From assembly GCF_021401345.1 (NCBI RefSeq), contig NZ_JACBGE010000007.1:62001-126000 (forward strand): a stretch of DNA of 64,000 bases, given 5' to 3'. Positions 18,501 through 26,274 of this stretch are shown here, one piece after another. The notes under the pieces were generated by a model. It worked only from the letters and a program-made list of their open reading frames with translations. It was not told where the DNA came from and did no database searches. Position 1 is the stretch's first letter. Each line of letters opens with the position of its first letter. The translations under genes were made by a program, and so were the position numbers. Origin of the DNA: Hydrogenophaga sp. NFH-34. Lineage in GTDB: Bacteria > Pseudomonadota > Gammaproteobacteria > Burkholderiales > Burkholderiaceae_C.

Positions 18501-19360
18501 CCGCGCCCCTTGAACGTGGGCGCGAAGCCGAAGAACCGCGCATGTTCGCCGCGGCGGGCGCGTTTCACCGCATCCAGGGCGACGTCGTGGCCATCGTCGG
18601 GCCACCAGGTGGTCCAGTCGGATCCGCGGACCTGTTCAAAATCGTCGACCTCGACCAGCTTGCAGCCCTGCTGGGTCATCTGGAGCAAGCGCGCATCCAG
18701 ATCCAGCACCTTGGTGCAGTCGGGGCTGCTGGCGATGATCTGCCGGTTGAGCTGGTCCTTGATCTGGGCGTCGGCCTCCAGCGTGCGCAGCCGCGAAACG
18801 TCCTGCACGAAGCCCAGGTGGCCAAACAGCTGTCCCCGGGCGTCGCGCTGCGGTACGTTGCGCACCAGCACGTGGCCGATGTCGTTGTCCGGCCGCTGGA
18901 TCCGGAACTCCACATTCAGGCTTTCGCCCTGGCCAATGCCCTTGGCCCAGTGCGCCCGCACCTGGTCCACGTCGTCGGGGTGCAGGCGGGCGAACCAGCC
19001 GAAATTGGGGAAATCGGTGGCCTCCAGCGCGAAGATGCGGCACAGGGATTCGTCCACGTGCGTGAGCATGCCGACCGCGTCGGTGCGGAAAACCCCGATG
19101 GGAAAGACGCTGGCCAGGGCCGAAAACAGGGCTTCGTACTCCAGCTGTGCCTGCGAGGCCGGCTTGACGCCCAGGCCCACGACCGGCAGGTCGGCATCGG
19201 GTGTTTCGGGGGCGAGCTGGCGGGCGTACTGCTGGCGCAGCAACTGGTTTTCGTGCCGCAGGGCTTCGATTTCCTGCAGGAGCGCAGCCTCCCGAGCGGA
19301 CGCAGGAACGTCTCCGGCCTTGGCGGCAGGGCCACCGTAGAGAGGGTACAGCGCGCTCAT
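15554..19360 (-). CDS. Soluble multi-PAS sensor histidine kinase
   Basis: The 1268-residue kinase has a short coiled N terminus and about seven PAS domains (starting near 75, 200, 352, 485, 610, 745 and 885), separated by helical linkers. They are followed by a HisKA region (ESFSYSVSHDLRSPLRH, His1040) and an HATPase domain (NLLGNAYKY, DNGVGFD, GTGIGLAL). No membrane segment is seen, so it is cytoplasmic. Residues 352-605 and 610-862 are clearly duplicated: both begin ALYDHAPCGY and both contain TREEV and ITARKAAEAAL or a near copy. The C-terminal kinase core resembles bacteriophytochrome kinases, and the next gene is an Rcp1-like regulator. The ligand is unknown; no chromophore-binding GAF or PHY domain is evident. 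Confidence 0.92.
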   Translation of the reverse strand: MSALYPLYGGPAAKAGDVPASAREAALLQEIEALRHENQLLRQQYARQLAPETPDADLPVVGLGVKPASQAQLEYEALFSALASVFPIGVFRTDAVGMLTHVDESLCRIFALEATDFPNFGWFARLHPDDVDQVRAHWAKGIGQGESLNVEFRIQRPDNDIGHVLVRNVPQRDARGQLFGHLGFVQDVSRLRTLEADAQIKDQLNRQIIASSPDCTKVLDLDARLLQMTQQGCKLVEVDDFEQVRGSDWTTWWPDDGHDVALDAVKRARRGEHARFFGFAPTFKGRGKWWDTLISPILDANGSPVMLLAVSRDVTEQHERQDEVRRLNAELEQRVKERTEELALANERLQTTLSEARALYDHAPCGYYSLDVHGVVQMMNQTALNWLGRTREEVEGKLCAHDLVQPEYLAQQEARREQLMRTGRLDPEEVSLKLPDGRPFVALASSTAVYDENGQFLRTNSTLLDITARKAAEAALHAQRSFLQAVTNTVPVQLAFFDRELSCRFANAAYARWTGGSPDDLVGMHLSQIAPARDYEPARERLAAALRGESQRFEGERTFPDGHRFYASVEYTPYRQDGEVQGLIIQMLDITERKASEDSVQRINRQLHEALSLSQALYDHAPCGYHSLDRNGVFVSINDTELGWLGYTREEVIGRLSFRDIVLPERATLLADRLQRLIAGVPVENVEYAVRRKDGSIFHALLSSSAVRDLQGEFLRSNTTVVDISARKAAEAALRDQQRFMQTITDHVPGLIAYLDASLRFRFANLEHHRLLGLDPEKITGLHISQCVSPTVWQEVEPRLKAALRGEPQHFETWRTTVDGAPMFIRASYLPDLHKDAVQGVFIQLIDITARKQVEERVKHLNIELETRIRERSAELLESEQRFRLMVDNLREYCIFFLDAQGRITDWTDSAQRMEGYSPTEVVGRHYSVLFRGTIPEASHAKAEQMLRLAASRGQHELQSWHERKDGTRYFSHSLLIALRDDSGELQGFARINRDMTDAKRLDDLMRNINDELENRVAERTEQLLAANKELESFSYSVSHDLRSPLRHISSFVSLLEEHLHGRTDEATRKYLNTIANSARHMSQLIDGLLAFSRLGRAAVNMTSVDFALLVDAVVAQLAHDTEGRTIEWVIAPDLPVVQGDGLLLREVWANLLGNAYKYTRPRACARIEIGWSVDPAVGYTFYVRDNGVGFDTKYSQKLFGVFQRLHRASEFEGTGIGLALTRRIIERHGGSIWAESRLGEGSVFHFSLPFESAPSSDSAPDSFLASL

Positions 19361-19409
19361 CGCGCCAACTGTACCCCAGCGTCGAAACGGGGTCTCTCGG
19401 ATTTAGCCG

Positions 19410-20912
19410 TCAGAAACGGGGCAGTTCTGGAAACGCCAACTGCCCGCCGCGCACGAGCATCTTGCCGTATTCGGCGCAGCGGTGCGTGGTCGGAATCACC
19501 TTGCCAGGGTTGAGTAGTTCTTTGGTATCAAAGGCGTGCTTGACGGCGAACATCAGCCGGTTTTCTTCGGCGCTGAACTGCACGCACATGCTGTTGAGCT
19601 TTTCCACGCCGACGCCGTGTTCACCCGTGACGGTACCGCCCATGGCGACGCTGGTTTCCAGGATGTCGGCGCCGAACAGTTCGCAGCGGTGGAGCTGGTC
19701 GGGATCGTTGGCATCGAACAGGATCAGCGGGTGCAGGTTGCCGTCGCCGGCGTGGAAGACGTTGGCGCAGCGCAGGCCGTACTTCTGTTCCATCTGGCCG
19801 ATGGCGATCAGGATGTCGGCCAGGCGTTTGCGCGGAATGGTCGAGTCCATGCACATGTAGTCGGGGCTGATGCGGCCCGACGCCGGGAAGGCGTTCTTGC
19901 GGCCGCTCCAGAAGCGCAGGCGCTCGGCCTCGTCCTTGCTCACCGCGATGGCGGTGGCGCCGCAGCCGCGCAGCACCGCGCTCATGCGGCCGATTTCCTC
20001 TTCCACCTCTTCGGGCGTGCCGTCGCTTTCGCACAGCAGGATGGCCTCCGCGTTCAGGTCGTAGCCGGCCTTGACGAAGTCTTCGACCGCGGCGGTCATG
20101 GGCTTGTCCATCATCTCCAGACCTGCCGGGATGATGCCGGCCGCGATGACCGAAGCCACCGCGTCGCCCGCCTTCTGGATGTCGTCGAAGCTGGCCATGA
20201 TGCAGCGCGCCAGCAGGGGCTTGGGCACCAGCTTGACGGTGACTTCGGTGGTCACGGCCAGCATGCCTTCGCTGCCGATCACCAGCGACAGCAGGTCCAG
20301 ACCTGGCGTGTCGAGCGCGGTGCCGCCGAAGGTCACGGGCTCGCCCTCCACGGTGAAGCCGCGCACCTGCAGCACGTTGTGCACGGTCAGGCCGTACTTC
20401 AGGCAGTGCACGCCACCGGAGTTCTCGGCCACGTTGCCGCCGATGGTGCAGGCGATCTGGCTGCTGGGGTCGGGTGCGTAGTACAGGCCATGCGGCGCGG
20501 CCGCCTCGCTGATGGCCAGATTGCGCACGCCGGCTTGCACGACAGCGGTGCGCGAACGGGGATCGATCGACAGGATCCGGTTGAATTTGGCCAGCGACAT
20601 CGTCACGCCCAGCGCGTGCGGCATGGCGCCGCCCGACAGGCCGGTGCCGGCGCCTCGGGCCACCACCGGCACGGCCAGCGCGTGGCAGGTCCGGAGCACG
20701 GCCGCGACCTGGGTTTCGGTTTCCGGCAGGGCCACCACCAGCGGCCGTTCGCGGTAGGCGGTCAGGCCGTCGCACTCGTAGGGCACGGTGTCCTCGGGTT
20801 GCCAGAGCAGCGCGTGGGCGGGCAGAACGGCCTGGAGCGCGCGCACCACCTCGGCCTGGCGGGCGGCGCGCTCGGCGCGGGTGACTTCGGCAGGGGCGGC
20901 GACAGCGTTCAT
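19410..20912 (-). CDS. glcD: FAD-linked oxidase, glycolate oxidase subunit GlcD-like
   Basis: The 500-residue protein has an FAD_binding_4 domain (VVARGAGTGLSGGAMPHALG at about 83-102, IGGNVAENSGGVHCLKYG) and a C-terminal FAD-oxidase domain (FHAGDGNLHPLILFD, TVTGEHGVGVEK, NPGKVIPT). This fits GlcD, the flavin subunit that oxidises glycolate to glyoxylate with GlcE and GlcF. Those subunits are not adjacent here, and D-lactate dehydrogenases share the same domains. The ATG at 20912 gives the usual N terminus. The gene is divergent from the small heat-shock gene. Confidence 0.85.
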   Translation of the reverse strand: MNAVAAPAEVTRAERAARQAEVVRALQAVLPAHALLWQPEDTVPYECDGLTAYRERPLVVALPETETQVAAVLRTCHALAVPVVARGAGTGLSGGAMPHALGVTMSLAKFNRILSIDPRSRTAVVQAGVRNLAISEAAAPHGLYYAPDPSSQIACTIGGNVAENSGGVHCLKYGLTVHNVLQVRGFTVEGEPVTFGGTALDTPGLDLLSLVIGSEGMLAVTTEVTVKLVPKPLLARCIMASFDDIQKAGDAVASVIAAGIIPAGLEMMDKPMTAAVEDFVKAGYDLNAEAILLCESDGTPEEVEEEIGRMSAVLRGCGATAIAVSKDEAERLRFWSGRKNAFPASGRISPDYMCMDSTIPRKRLADILIAIGQMEQKYGLRCANVFHAGDGNLHPLILFDANDPDQLHRCELFGADILETSVAMGGTVTGEHGVGVEKLNSMCVQFSAEENRLMFAVKHAFDTKELLNPGKVIPTTHRCAEYGKMLVRGGQLAFPELPRF

Positions 20913-21004
20913 GCGCGGCAGTGTACGGGCGGAAGCCGGTGGGCGCATTGAAGAAACTTGCAGCGTCGTTTGAACGCGGTTGTGCGCGGGGGCGCCTGCC
21001 GGGT

Positions 21005-21032
21005 CTTGAAAAGCCGCTGTCGGTTGCTATCT
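21005..21032 (+). promoter_or_regulatory. Candidate sigma-32 (heat-shock) promoter for the Hsp20 gene
   Basis: CTTGAAA at 21005-21011 matches the RpoH -35 consensus exactly. A GCTATCT at 21026-21032, 14 bases later, resembles the CCCCATnT -10 element imperfectly. It lies about 65 bases before the Hsp20 start, a sensible leader length. The functional context (a small heat-shock protein) supports it. Confidence 0.5.
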
Positions 21033-21094
21033 GGAGAGCACGGGGCGGGACCGAACCAGCCCCCAAACCCACCCACCGTTTTCAGGAGTCCAAC

Positions 21095-21523
21095 ATGAAC
21101 CCTCTGATTGCCCGTTCCGGCCTCTTCGACGACTTCTTCAAGGACGTCGCCCCCGGCTTTTATGTCCGCCCGCTGCATGGCGATTCGCTGCCCTCGCCGT
21201 CGCAGATCAAGATCGACGTGAAGGAAACTCCGTCGGCCTACACCGTGGTGGCGGAGGTGCCGGGCGTGGCCAAGGAGGACATCCATGTCACGGTCGAAGG
21301 CAGCGTGGTGACACTGCGTGCCGAAGTCAAGCAGCAGGACAGCCAGGCCCAGGACGAGAAGGTGCTGCGCACCGAACGCTATTACGGCGCCGTCGCCCGC
21401 AGCTTCCAGCTGGCGACCGACATCGACAATGAGCGGGCAAAGGCGAAGTACGAGAACGGTGTGCTGGCGCTGACGCTGCCGAAGAAGGTGGCACTGGCCG
21501 GCCAGCGCCTCAGCATCGAATAA
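21095..21523 (+). CDS. Small heat-shock protein, Hsp20/alpha-crystallin family
   Basis: The 142-residue chaperone has the alpha-crystallin domain from about 42 to 133 (IKIDVKETPSAYTVVAEVPGV, EDIHVTVEGSVVTLRAEV, ENGVLALTLPKK) and a very short C-terminal tail ending LSIE. Small heat-shock proteins hold unfolding proteins as large oligomers for later refolding by DnaK/ClpB. The ATG at 21095 has a strong AGGAG six to seven bases upstream. A heat-shock-type promoter is visible upstream. Confidence 0.93.
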   Translation: MNPLIARSGLFDDFFKDVAPGFYVRPLHGDSLPSPSQIKIDVKETPSAYTVVAEVPGVAKEDIHVTVEGSVVTLRAEVKQQDSQAQDEKVLRTERYYGAVARSFQLATDIDNERAKAKYENGVLALTLPKKVALAGQRLSIE

Positions 21524-21541
21524 CCCCCGCGCCGCGAGGCT

Positions 21542-22411
21542 TCAGCTCAGAGAGTTTTTGAGCCACTCGGCAAAGGCGGCGCACTCCCAGCGGTCCATCG
21601 TGCCGGCGCGCCAGCACAGGTAATGGGCATGCGGGCTGGGGACGTGCCGGGGATAGAGCGGCACCAGCGTGCCGTTCTCCAGCCAGGGCTGGGCCAGCTT
21701 GAGGCGCACCAGCGCCACGCCCATCCCGGCGGCGGCGGCGTCGCACATCAGGCCGATGTCGTTGAACTGCGAACCGTCGACGGGTTCTGGCCAGTCCAGG
21801 TCGTGCGCGGCGAACCAGGTGCGCCAGGGCTCCAGCGGGCTGCGCAGCAGCGGCAGGCCTTCGAGGTCGGTGGCGTCGTCAAACGGGCCCTGCTCGCGCG
21901 CGAACACCGGTGATGCCAGGGGCGTGACCTCGTCCTTCATCAGGCACAGGTGTTCCACGTCGGCGTAGCGCCCGGTGCCAAAGCGCACGGTGAGGTCGGC
22001 GTCTTCGGCCACCACGTCCAGCAGCGGGATGCTCACCTGCAGCGTGAGGTCGATTTCCGGGTAGGCATCGGTGAATTGGCGCAGGCGCGGCAGCAGCACC
22101 GAGCGGGCAAAGGTCGGCGTGACCGCCAGGCGCAGCTTGCGCCGGCCCGGCGAGGCCGCTCCGCTGGGAAATTTCTGCAGGATGGCCAGGCCTTCGCGCA
22201 CATGGGCCAGGTACTCGATGCCCTCGGTGGTGAGGGAAAAGTCCGCACGGCCGAAGAGCTTGGTGCCCAGGATCTGTTCCAGCTGGCGGATGCGGTGGCT
22301 GACGGCGCTGGGGGTGACACACAGCTCTTCGGCGGTCTGGGTCACGCTGCGCAGGCGTGCCAGCGCCTCGAAGGTCAGCAGGCACTGGATCGGCGGAATC
22401 CGGATCGTCAC
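21542..22411 (-). CDS. LysR-type regulator, GcvA-like
   Basis: The 289-residue protein has an N-terminal helix-turn-helix (LRSVTQTAEELCVTPSAVSHRIRQLE) and an LysR substrate domain. The start IPPIQCLLTFEALARL and the HTH sequence resemble the GcvA/AmpR-like subgroup. The target is not clear. It sits downstream of purU on the same strand and is convergent with the Hsp20 gene. A link with one-carbon or glycine metabolism next to purU would suit GcvA but is only an inference. Confidence 0.85.
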   Translation of the reverse strand: MTIRIPPIQCLLTFEALARLRSVTQTAEELCVTPSAVSHRIRQLEQILGTKLFGRADFSLTTEGIEYLAHVREGLAILQKFPSGAASPGRRKLRLAVTPTFARSVLLPRLRQFTDAYPEIDLTLQVSIPLLDVVAEDADLTVRFGTGRYADVEHLCLMKDEVTPLASPVFAREQGPFDDATDLEGLPLLRSPLEPWRTWFAAHDLDWPEPVDGSQFNDIGLMCDAAAAGMGVALVRLKLAQPWLENGTLVPLYPRHVPSPHAHYLCWRAGTMDRWECAAFAEWLKNSLS

Positions 22412-22511
22412 GGCAGCGGCTCAGGTGCGGCGTGCCGGCCCGCCCCGAAATCGGCCAGCCCTCCCGCTCGGCGGGAAGCCGTTGTCAGGGCCGCATCGGG
22501 GGGCATGTGGT

Positions 22512-23360
22512 TCACTTGAACACCACGGTTTTGTGGCCGTTGAGCAGCACGCGGTGCTCGCTGTGCCACTTCACGGCGCGGGCCAGCACCTGGCTTTCGG
22601 TGTCGCGGCCCACAGAGGTCAGGTCTTCCACCGTGTCGGTGTGGTCCACGCGGGCCACGTCCTGCTCGATGATCGGGCCCTCGTCCAGGTCGGCCGTCAC
22701 GTAGTGGGCGGTGGCACCGATCAGCTTCACGCCGCGGTCGTGCGCCTGGTAGTAGGGTTTGGCGCCCTTGAAGCTCGGCAGGAAGCTGTGGTGGATATTG
22801 ATCGCCTTGCCCGAGAGTTCGCGGCACAGCCGGTCGCTCAGGATCTGCATGTAGCGCGCCAGCACCACCAGATCGGCACCTTCGCTGCGGATGATCTCCA
22901 GTTGCCGCTCTTCGGCCTGGGCCTTGCTGTCCTTGCCCACGGCGATGTGGTGGAAGGGCACGTTGTAGCTGGCCGCGAGCTGGTAGAAGTCGCGGTGGTT
23001 GCTGACGATGGCACGGATGTCCAGGCGCAGCAGACCACTCTTCCAGCGGAACAGCAGGTCGTTGAGGCAGTGGCCTTCCTTGCTGACGAAGATCACGGTC
23101 TTCATCGGCGCGGCCAGCGGGTGCAGGCCCCACTGCATGCCGAAAGGCTCGGCGAACAGCTGGAGCTGCAGGCGCAGATCGTCGGGCGTGAGCTGGGCGC
23201 AGGTGAACTGCACGCGCATGAAGAACAGCCCGGTGGCGTGGTCGTTGTACTGGGCAGCTTCCTCGATATTGCCGCCGCGTTCCAGCAGGAAGCCCGAGAC
23301 CGCATGCACGATGCCGGTGCGGTCCTGGCAGGACAGGGTGAGAACGTAGGATGGGTTCAT
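22512..23360 (-). CDS. purU: Formyltetrahydrofolate deformylase PurU
   Basis: The 282-residue enzyme hydrolyses 10-formyltetrahydrofolate to formate and tetrahydrofolate, balancing the one-carbon pool. An N-terminal ACT domain (YVLTLSCQDRTGIVHAVSGFL) is followed by a formyltransferase domain with VLARYMQILSD, INIHHSFLPSFKGAKPY and GATAHYVTADLDEGPIIEQ. The ATG at 23360 (MNPSYVLTL) gives the normal start. The reading frame stays open for a further 90 codons upstream, but that part encodes a decayed sigma-factor fragment and not PurU sequence. Confidence 0.93.
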   Translation of the reverse strand: MNPSYVLTLSCQDRTGIVHAVSGFLLERGGNIEEAAQYNDHATGLFFMRVQFTCAQLTPDDLRLQLQLFAEPFGMQWGLHPLAAPMKTVIFVSKEGHCLNDLLFRWKSGLLRLDIRAIVSNHRDFYQLAASYNVPFHHIAVGKDSKAQAEERQLEIIRSEGADLVVLARYMQILSDRLCRELSGKAINIHHSFLPSFKGAKPYYQAHDRGVKLIGATAHYVTADLDEGPIIEQDVARVDHTDTVEDLTSVGRDTESQVLARAVKWHSEHRVLLNGHKTVVFK

Positions 23361-23369
23361 GGTGGGGCA

Positions 23370-23671
23370 ATTGTCGCAGCACCGCCCGGCAGCTGGCGCC
23401 CGATGCAGGTGGTCCAGCGCGCGGTTGCGCGTCACCACGCACAGCCACGTCAGCGTTCTGGCCGGCGGTGCGGTGGTTCCGGAGGCCGTCTGCCACAGCT
23501 GGGCAAACACGCCCTGCACCACATCTTCTGCGGCAGAGCGGTCCTGCAGTACCTGCGCAACGGTGGCCAGCAGAACGCCCGCCGTGAGCCCTTGGAGCGT
23601 TTTGAAGGCGGCGCGATTGCCCAGATCCAAGCGGGCGCGACCAGGGCCTCGACCTCTTGATGTGTTTCCAT
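23370..23671 (-). pseudogene. Decayed ECF sigma-factor fragment (region 2 only)
   Basis: An ATG at 23671 begins METHQEVEALVA. After an apparent single-base deletion near 23636 the frame continues as RLDLGNRAAFKTL, DRSAAEDVVQGVFAQLW and TWLCVVTRNRALDHLHR. These are the region-2 landmarks of SigK/RpoE-type extracytoplasmic sigma factors. Region 4 is absent, and the frame runs straight into the purU start. An anti-sigma gene is not seen. I read this as a truncated, frameshifted relic; it inflates any automatic purU start call. Confidence 0.6.
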
Positions 23672-24073
23672 GAAATGCCGGATGGATGAGAGACAGGCGG
23701 GCCTGTCAGAGGCTGGGCGGGCCAGCAGACCGCTGGGCGCAATTTGGCGTAGATTGCTCGTGGCCCGCAAAAGCCGGCTTGGGCAGCCAGACCGGCGCTT
23801 CTTCAGTACGCGTGGGTGGTCTGGGCGGTCGAGGCTGTGGGGGCGACCGGGCGGATGATGTGCCAGACGCCGCCGCTGCCGTCGCCCGCTTTGTCATCGG
23901 CCTGGGCGTTTTGGATGCAGTCGTGCGAGACTATTTTTTCGGGAGGGCGTCAACGGCTGCTGTGGCCCCCGGGGGGCGGCGGCAAGTTGGTACCATGGCC
24001 TGCTTACCGGCGACGGACCGGAACGGTCGCGCCCGCCGTCTTGTGTGTGTGTGCTCAGCTCTGGAGACCTGAC
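23672..24073. other. Non-coding gap upstream of the SPFH gene
   Basis: About 400 bases between the sigma-factor relic and the SPFH gene hold no open frame with coding character or recognisable product. Most is GC-rich, with one AT-rich patch near 23930-23942 (ACTATTTTTTCGG). The SPFH gene's ribosome site (CTGGAGACC) lies at the right end. Divergent promoters for purU and the SPFH gene are expected here, but I cannot place them with confidence. Confidence 0.4.
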
Positions 24074-25147
24074 ATGGCCCTCATGGATTTTCTGAACCGC
24101 CAGTTCATCGACGTCATCGAGTGGGTCGACGACTCGCGCGACACCCTGTCATACCGCTTCCCGGATGACGACAAACAGATCAAGAACGAAGCCCAGCTCA
24201 TCGTGCGCGAGAGCCAGGTGGCGCAGTTTGTCTATGTGGGCCAGTTCGCCGACACGCTGGGGCCCGGGCGCCACACGCTCAAGACCGAGAACATCCCGAT
24301 CCTGAGCGACCTGCTGGGCTGGAAGTACAAGTTCCAGACACCGTTCAAGGCCGACGTCTACTACGTCATCACCCGGGTGTTCACGGGCAACAAGTGGGGC
24401 ACGTCCAACCCGGTGATGATGCGCGACGCCGATTTCGGCGTGGTGCGGGTGCGGGCTTTCGGCACCTACGACTTCAAGATCGTCGACCCGGTCAAGTTCC
24501 TCAAGGAAGTGGCGGGCACCGACCACCATTTCCGGCTGGACGAATTCAACGACGTGATGCGTTCGCGCATCGTCAGCATCTTCAGCGAAACCCTGGCCAA
24601 GGCCAAGGTGCCGGCGCTGGACGTGGCCACCCGCTATGGTGAACTGGGCGCGGCGCTGCTGGAACCGCTGAACGTGGCCATGCGCGACCTGTACGGGCTG
24701 GAACTGACGGCTTTCGTGGTCGAGAACGTTTCGGTGCCGCCGGAGCTGGAACAGGCCATCGACAAGCGGGGCGCCATGACCGCCATCGGCGACCTCAACG
24801 ACTACGTCAAATACAACATGGGCAACGCGCTGGCCGAAGGCAAGGCCGGGGCGGCGGGTGTGGGGGCCGAACTGGCGGCCGGCCTGGCCATGGGGCAGGC
24901 CATGCTGCAGGGCGGCATGGGCGCGGCCCAGGCACCGTCCCAACCCGGGTTTGTGCCGGGGGCGGCAGCGGCGGCGCCCGTGGCCGCTGCCACGCCGGCC
25001 CTGCTGACGCCGGAGCAGGTGGCCGAGGTGCTGGGCGTGGCGCCCAGCGACGTGTTGCAGGAGCTGGAGGCCGGCAACCTCAAGGGGCGCAAGATCGGCA
25101 CCCAGTGGCGCGTGACCCAGGCCGCGCTGGACCAGTTTCTGCAGTGA
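24074..25147 (+). CDS. SPFH-domain protein with C-terminal helix-turn-helix (YdjI-like)
   Basis: The 357-residue protein has an N-terminal SPFH/band-7-like region of the virion-core/YdjI type (about 1-270, with DTLSYRFPDDDKQIKNEAQLIVRES split by FVYVGQFADTLGPGRHTLKT). An Ala/Gly/Pro-rich linker (about 275-308) follows, then a compact C-terminal helix-turn-helix of excisionase type (LLTPEQVAEVLG, then GRKIGTQWRVTQAALDQFL). No membrane helix is seen. Family members often end in a zinc ribbon or GYF-like module, so a DNA-binding-like tail is unusual. The next gene, a zinc-ribbon membrane protein, follows after 55 bases and is probably a partner. Confidence 0.75.
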   Translation: MALMDFLNRQFIDVIEWVDDSRDTLSYRFPDDDKQIKNEAQLIVRESQVAQFVYVGQFADTLGPGRHTLKTENIPILSDLLGWKYKFQTPFKADVYYVITRVFTGNKWGTSNPVMMRDADFGVVRVRAFGTYDFKIVDPVKFLKEVAGTDHHFRLDEFNDVMRSRIVSIFSETLAKAKVPALDVATRYGELGAALLEPLNVAMRDLYGLELTAFVVENVSVPPELEQAIDKRGAMTAIGDLNDYVKYNMGNALAEGKAGAAGVGAELAAGLAMGQAMLQGGMGAAQAPSQPGFVPGAAAAAPVAAATPALLTPEQVAEVLGVAPSDVLQELEAGNLKGRKIGTQWRVTQAALDQFLQ

Positions 25148-25202
25148 GTCTCAGGCGCTGTTTCGGCACAGCGGTGGCGCGTCAGACCGTGATGGGTGAT
25201 GC

Positions 25203-26270
25203 ATGCAGTTGAGTGAGATCTCGGCGCGGGAAAAGCTGGCCTGTCCCGCCTGTGGCGGTGAAGCCCAGTGGAGCCCGGCCAAGAAGGCTCTGGTGTGCGC
25301 CTATTGCGGCACCGAGTCGCCTTACGAAATCCGCGCCGACGGCGAGATCGTCGAGCACGACCTGGTGGCGGCGCTGCAGGCGATCCCGGCCAGCGCCCGG
25401 GGTTGGCAGGACGAGCGGCGCTCGGTGCGCTGCCAGCACTGCCAGGCCATCAGCGTGTTTTCGTCGGCGCAGCAGGGCAAGGCGTGCGACTTCTGCGGCT
25501 CCACGGCGCTGGTGCCGTTCGAGGAGGGGGACGATGTCATCCGGCCCGAGAGCCTGCTGCCGTTCGACATCGACCAGCCGCGCGCACGCGACCGGCTGCG
25601 CCAGTGGTACGGTTCGCGGTTCTGGGCCCCCAACAACCTGGGCAGCAAGGCGCTGACCGACACCTTGCACGGGGTCTACCTGCCTTACTGGACCTTCGAC
25701 GCCGACGTCAGCGCCGACTACACCGCCGAAGGCGGCACCTATTACCAGGACCGCGAAGGCAAGCGCCAGGTGCGCTGGTTTCCCGTGGCGGGCCGGGTGC
25801 AGCATTTTTTCGACGACACACTGGTCTGCGCCTCGCGCGGGGTGCATCCGCGGCTGATCCAGGCGGTGGAGCCGTTTCCCACGGCTTCCGAGCGGCTCAA
25901 GGCCTACGACCCCGGCTACCTCAGCGGCTGGACGGTGGAGCGCTACCAACTCGACCTGGTGGCTGCGGCGCAACGGGGGCGCGAGCGCATGATGGAGGCA
26001 GTCCGCCGCCTGTGCGGGCAGGACATCCGGGCTGATACGCACCGCAATCTGCGCGTGAACGCCCACTTCGACCGGCAAACCTTCAAGCACGTGTTGCTGC
26101 CGGTGTGGCTGGTGGGCTACCGCTACGGCAGCAAGGACTACCAGGTGGTGGTCAACGGCGCCACCGGCCAGGTGGCCGGTGAATACCCCAAGAGCTGGGT
26201 CAAGATCGCACTCGCGGTGCTGGCCGGCCTGATCGTGCTGGGGATCGTCTTCGCGCTCGAAGGGCGCTGA
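25203..26270 (+). CDS. Zinc-ribbon protein with C-terminal membrane anchor
   Basis: The 355-residue protein begins with two zinc ribbons (CPACGG...CAYCG at about 14-37, and CQHCQ...CDFCG at about 77-100). A soluble region rich in aromatic residues (HGVYLPYWTFDADVSADYTA, LLPVWLVGYRYGSKDYQVVVNG) and a single C-terminal membrane helix (about 333-352) follow. It resembles the TFIIB-type zinc-ribbon/helicase-like proteins found next to SPFH genes. The role is unknown; pairing suggests a membrane-associated SPFH complex. Confidence 0.72.
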   Translation: MQLSEISAREKLACPACGGEAQWSPAKKALVCAYCGTESPYEIRADGEIVEHDLVAALQAIPASARGWQDERRSVRCQHCQAISVFSSAQQGKACDFCGSTALVPFEEGDDVIRPESLLPFDIDQPRARDRLRQWYGSRFWAPNNLGSKALTDTLHGVYLPYWTFDADVSADYTAEGGTYYQDREGKRQVRWFPVAGRVQHFFDDTLVCASRGVHPRLIQAVEPFPTASERLKAYDPGYLSGWTVERYQLDLVAAAQRGRERMMEAVRRLCGQDIRADTHRNLRVNAHFDRQTFKHVLLPVWLVGYRYGSKDYQVVVNGATGQVAGEYPKSWVKIALAVLAGLIVLGIVFALEGR

Positions 26271-26274
26271 GGCC

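Noticed and set aside
22512-23630. A longer PurU of 372 residues
   Set aside because: The extra N-terminal part is sigma-factor-like and not PurU; the ATG at 23360 gives the normal ACT-domain start.
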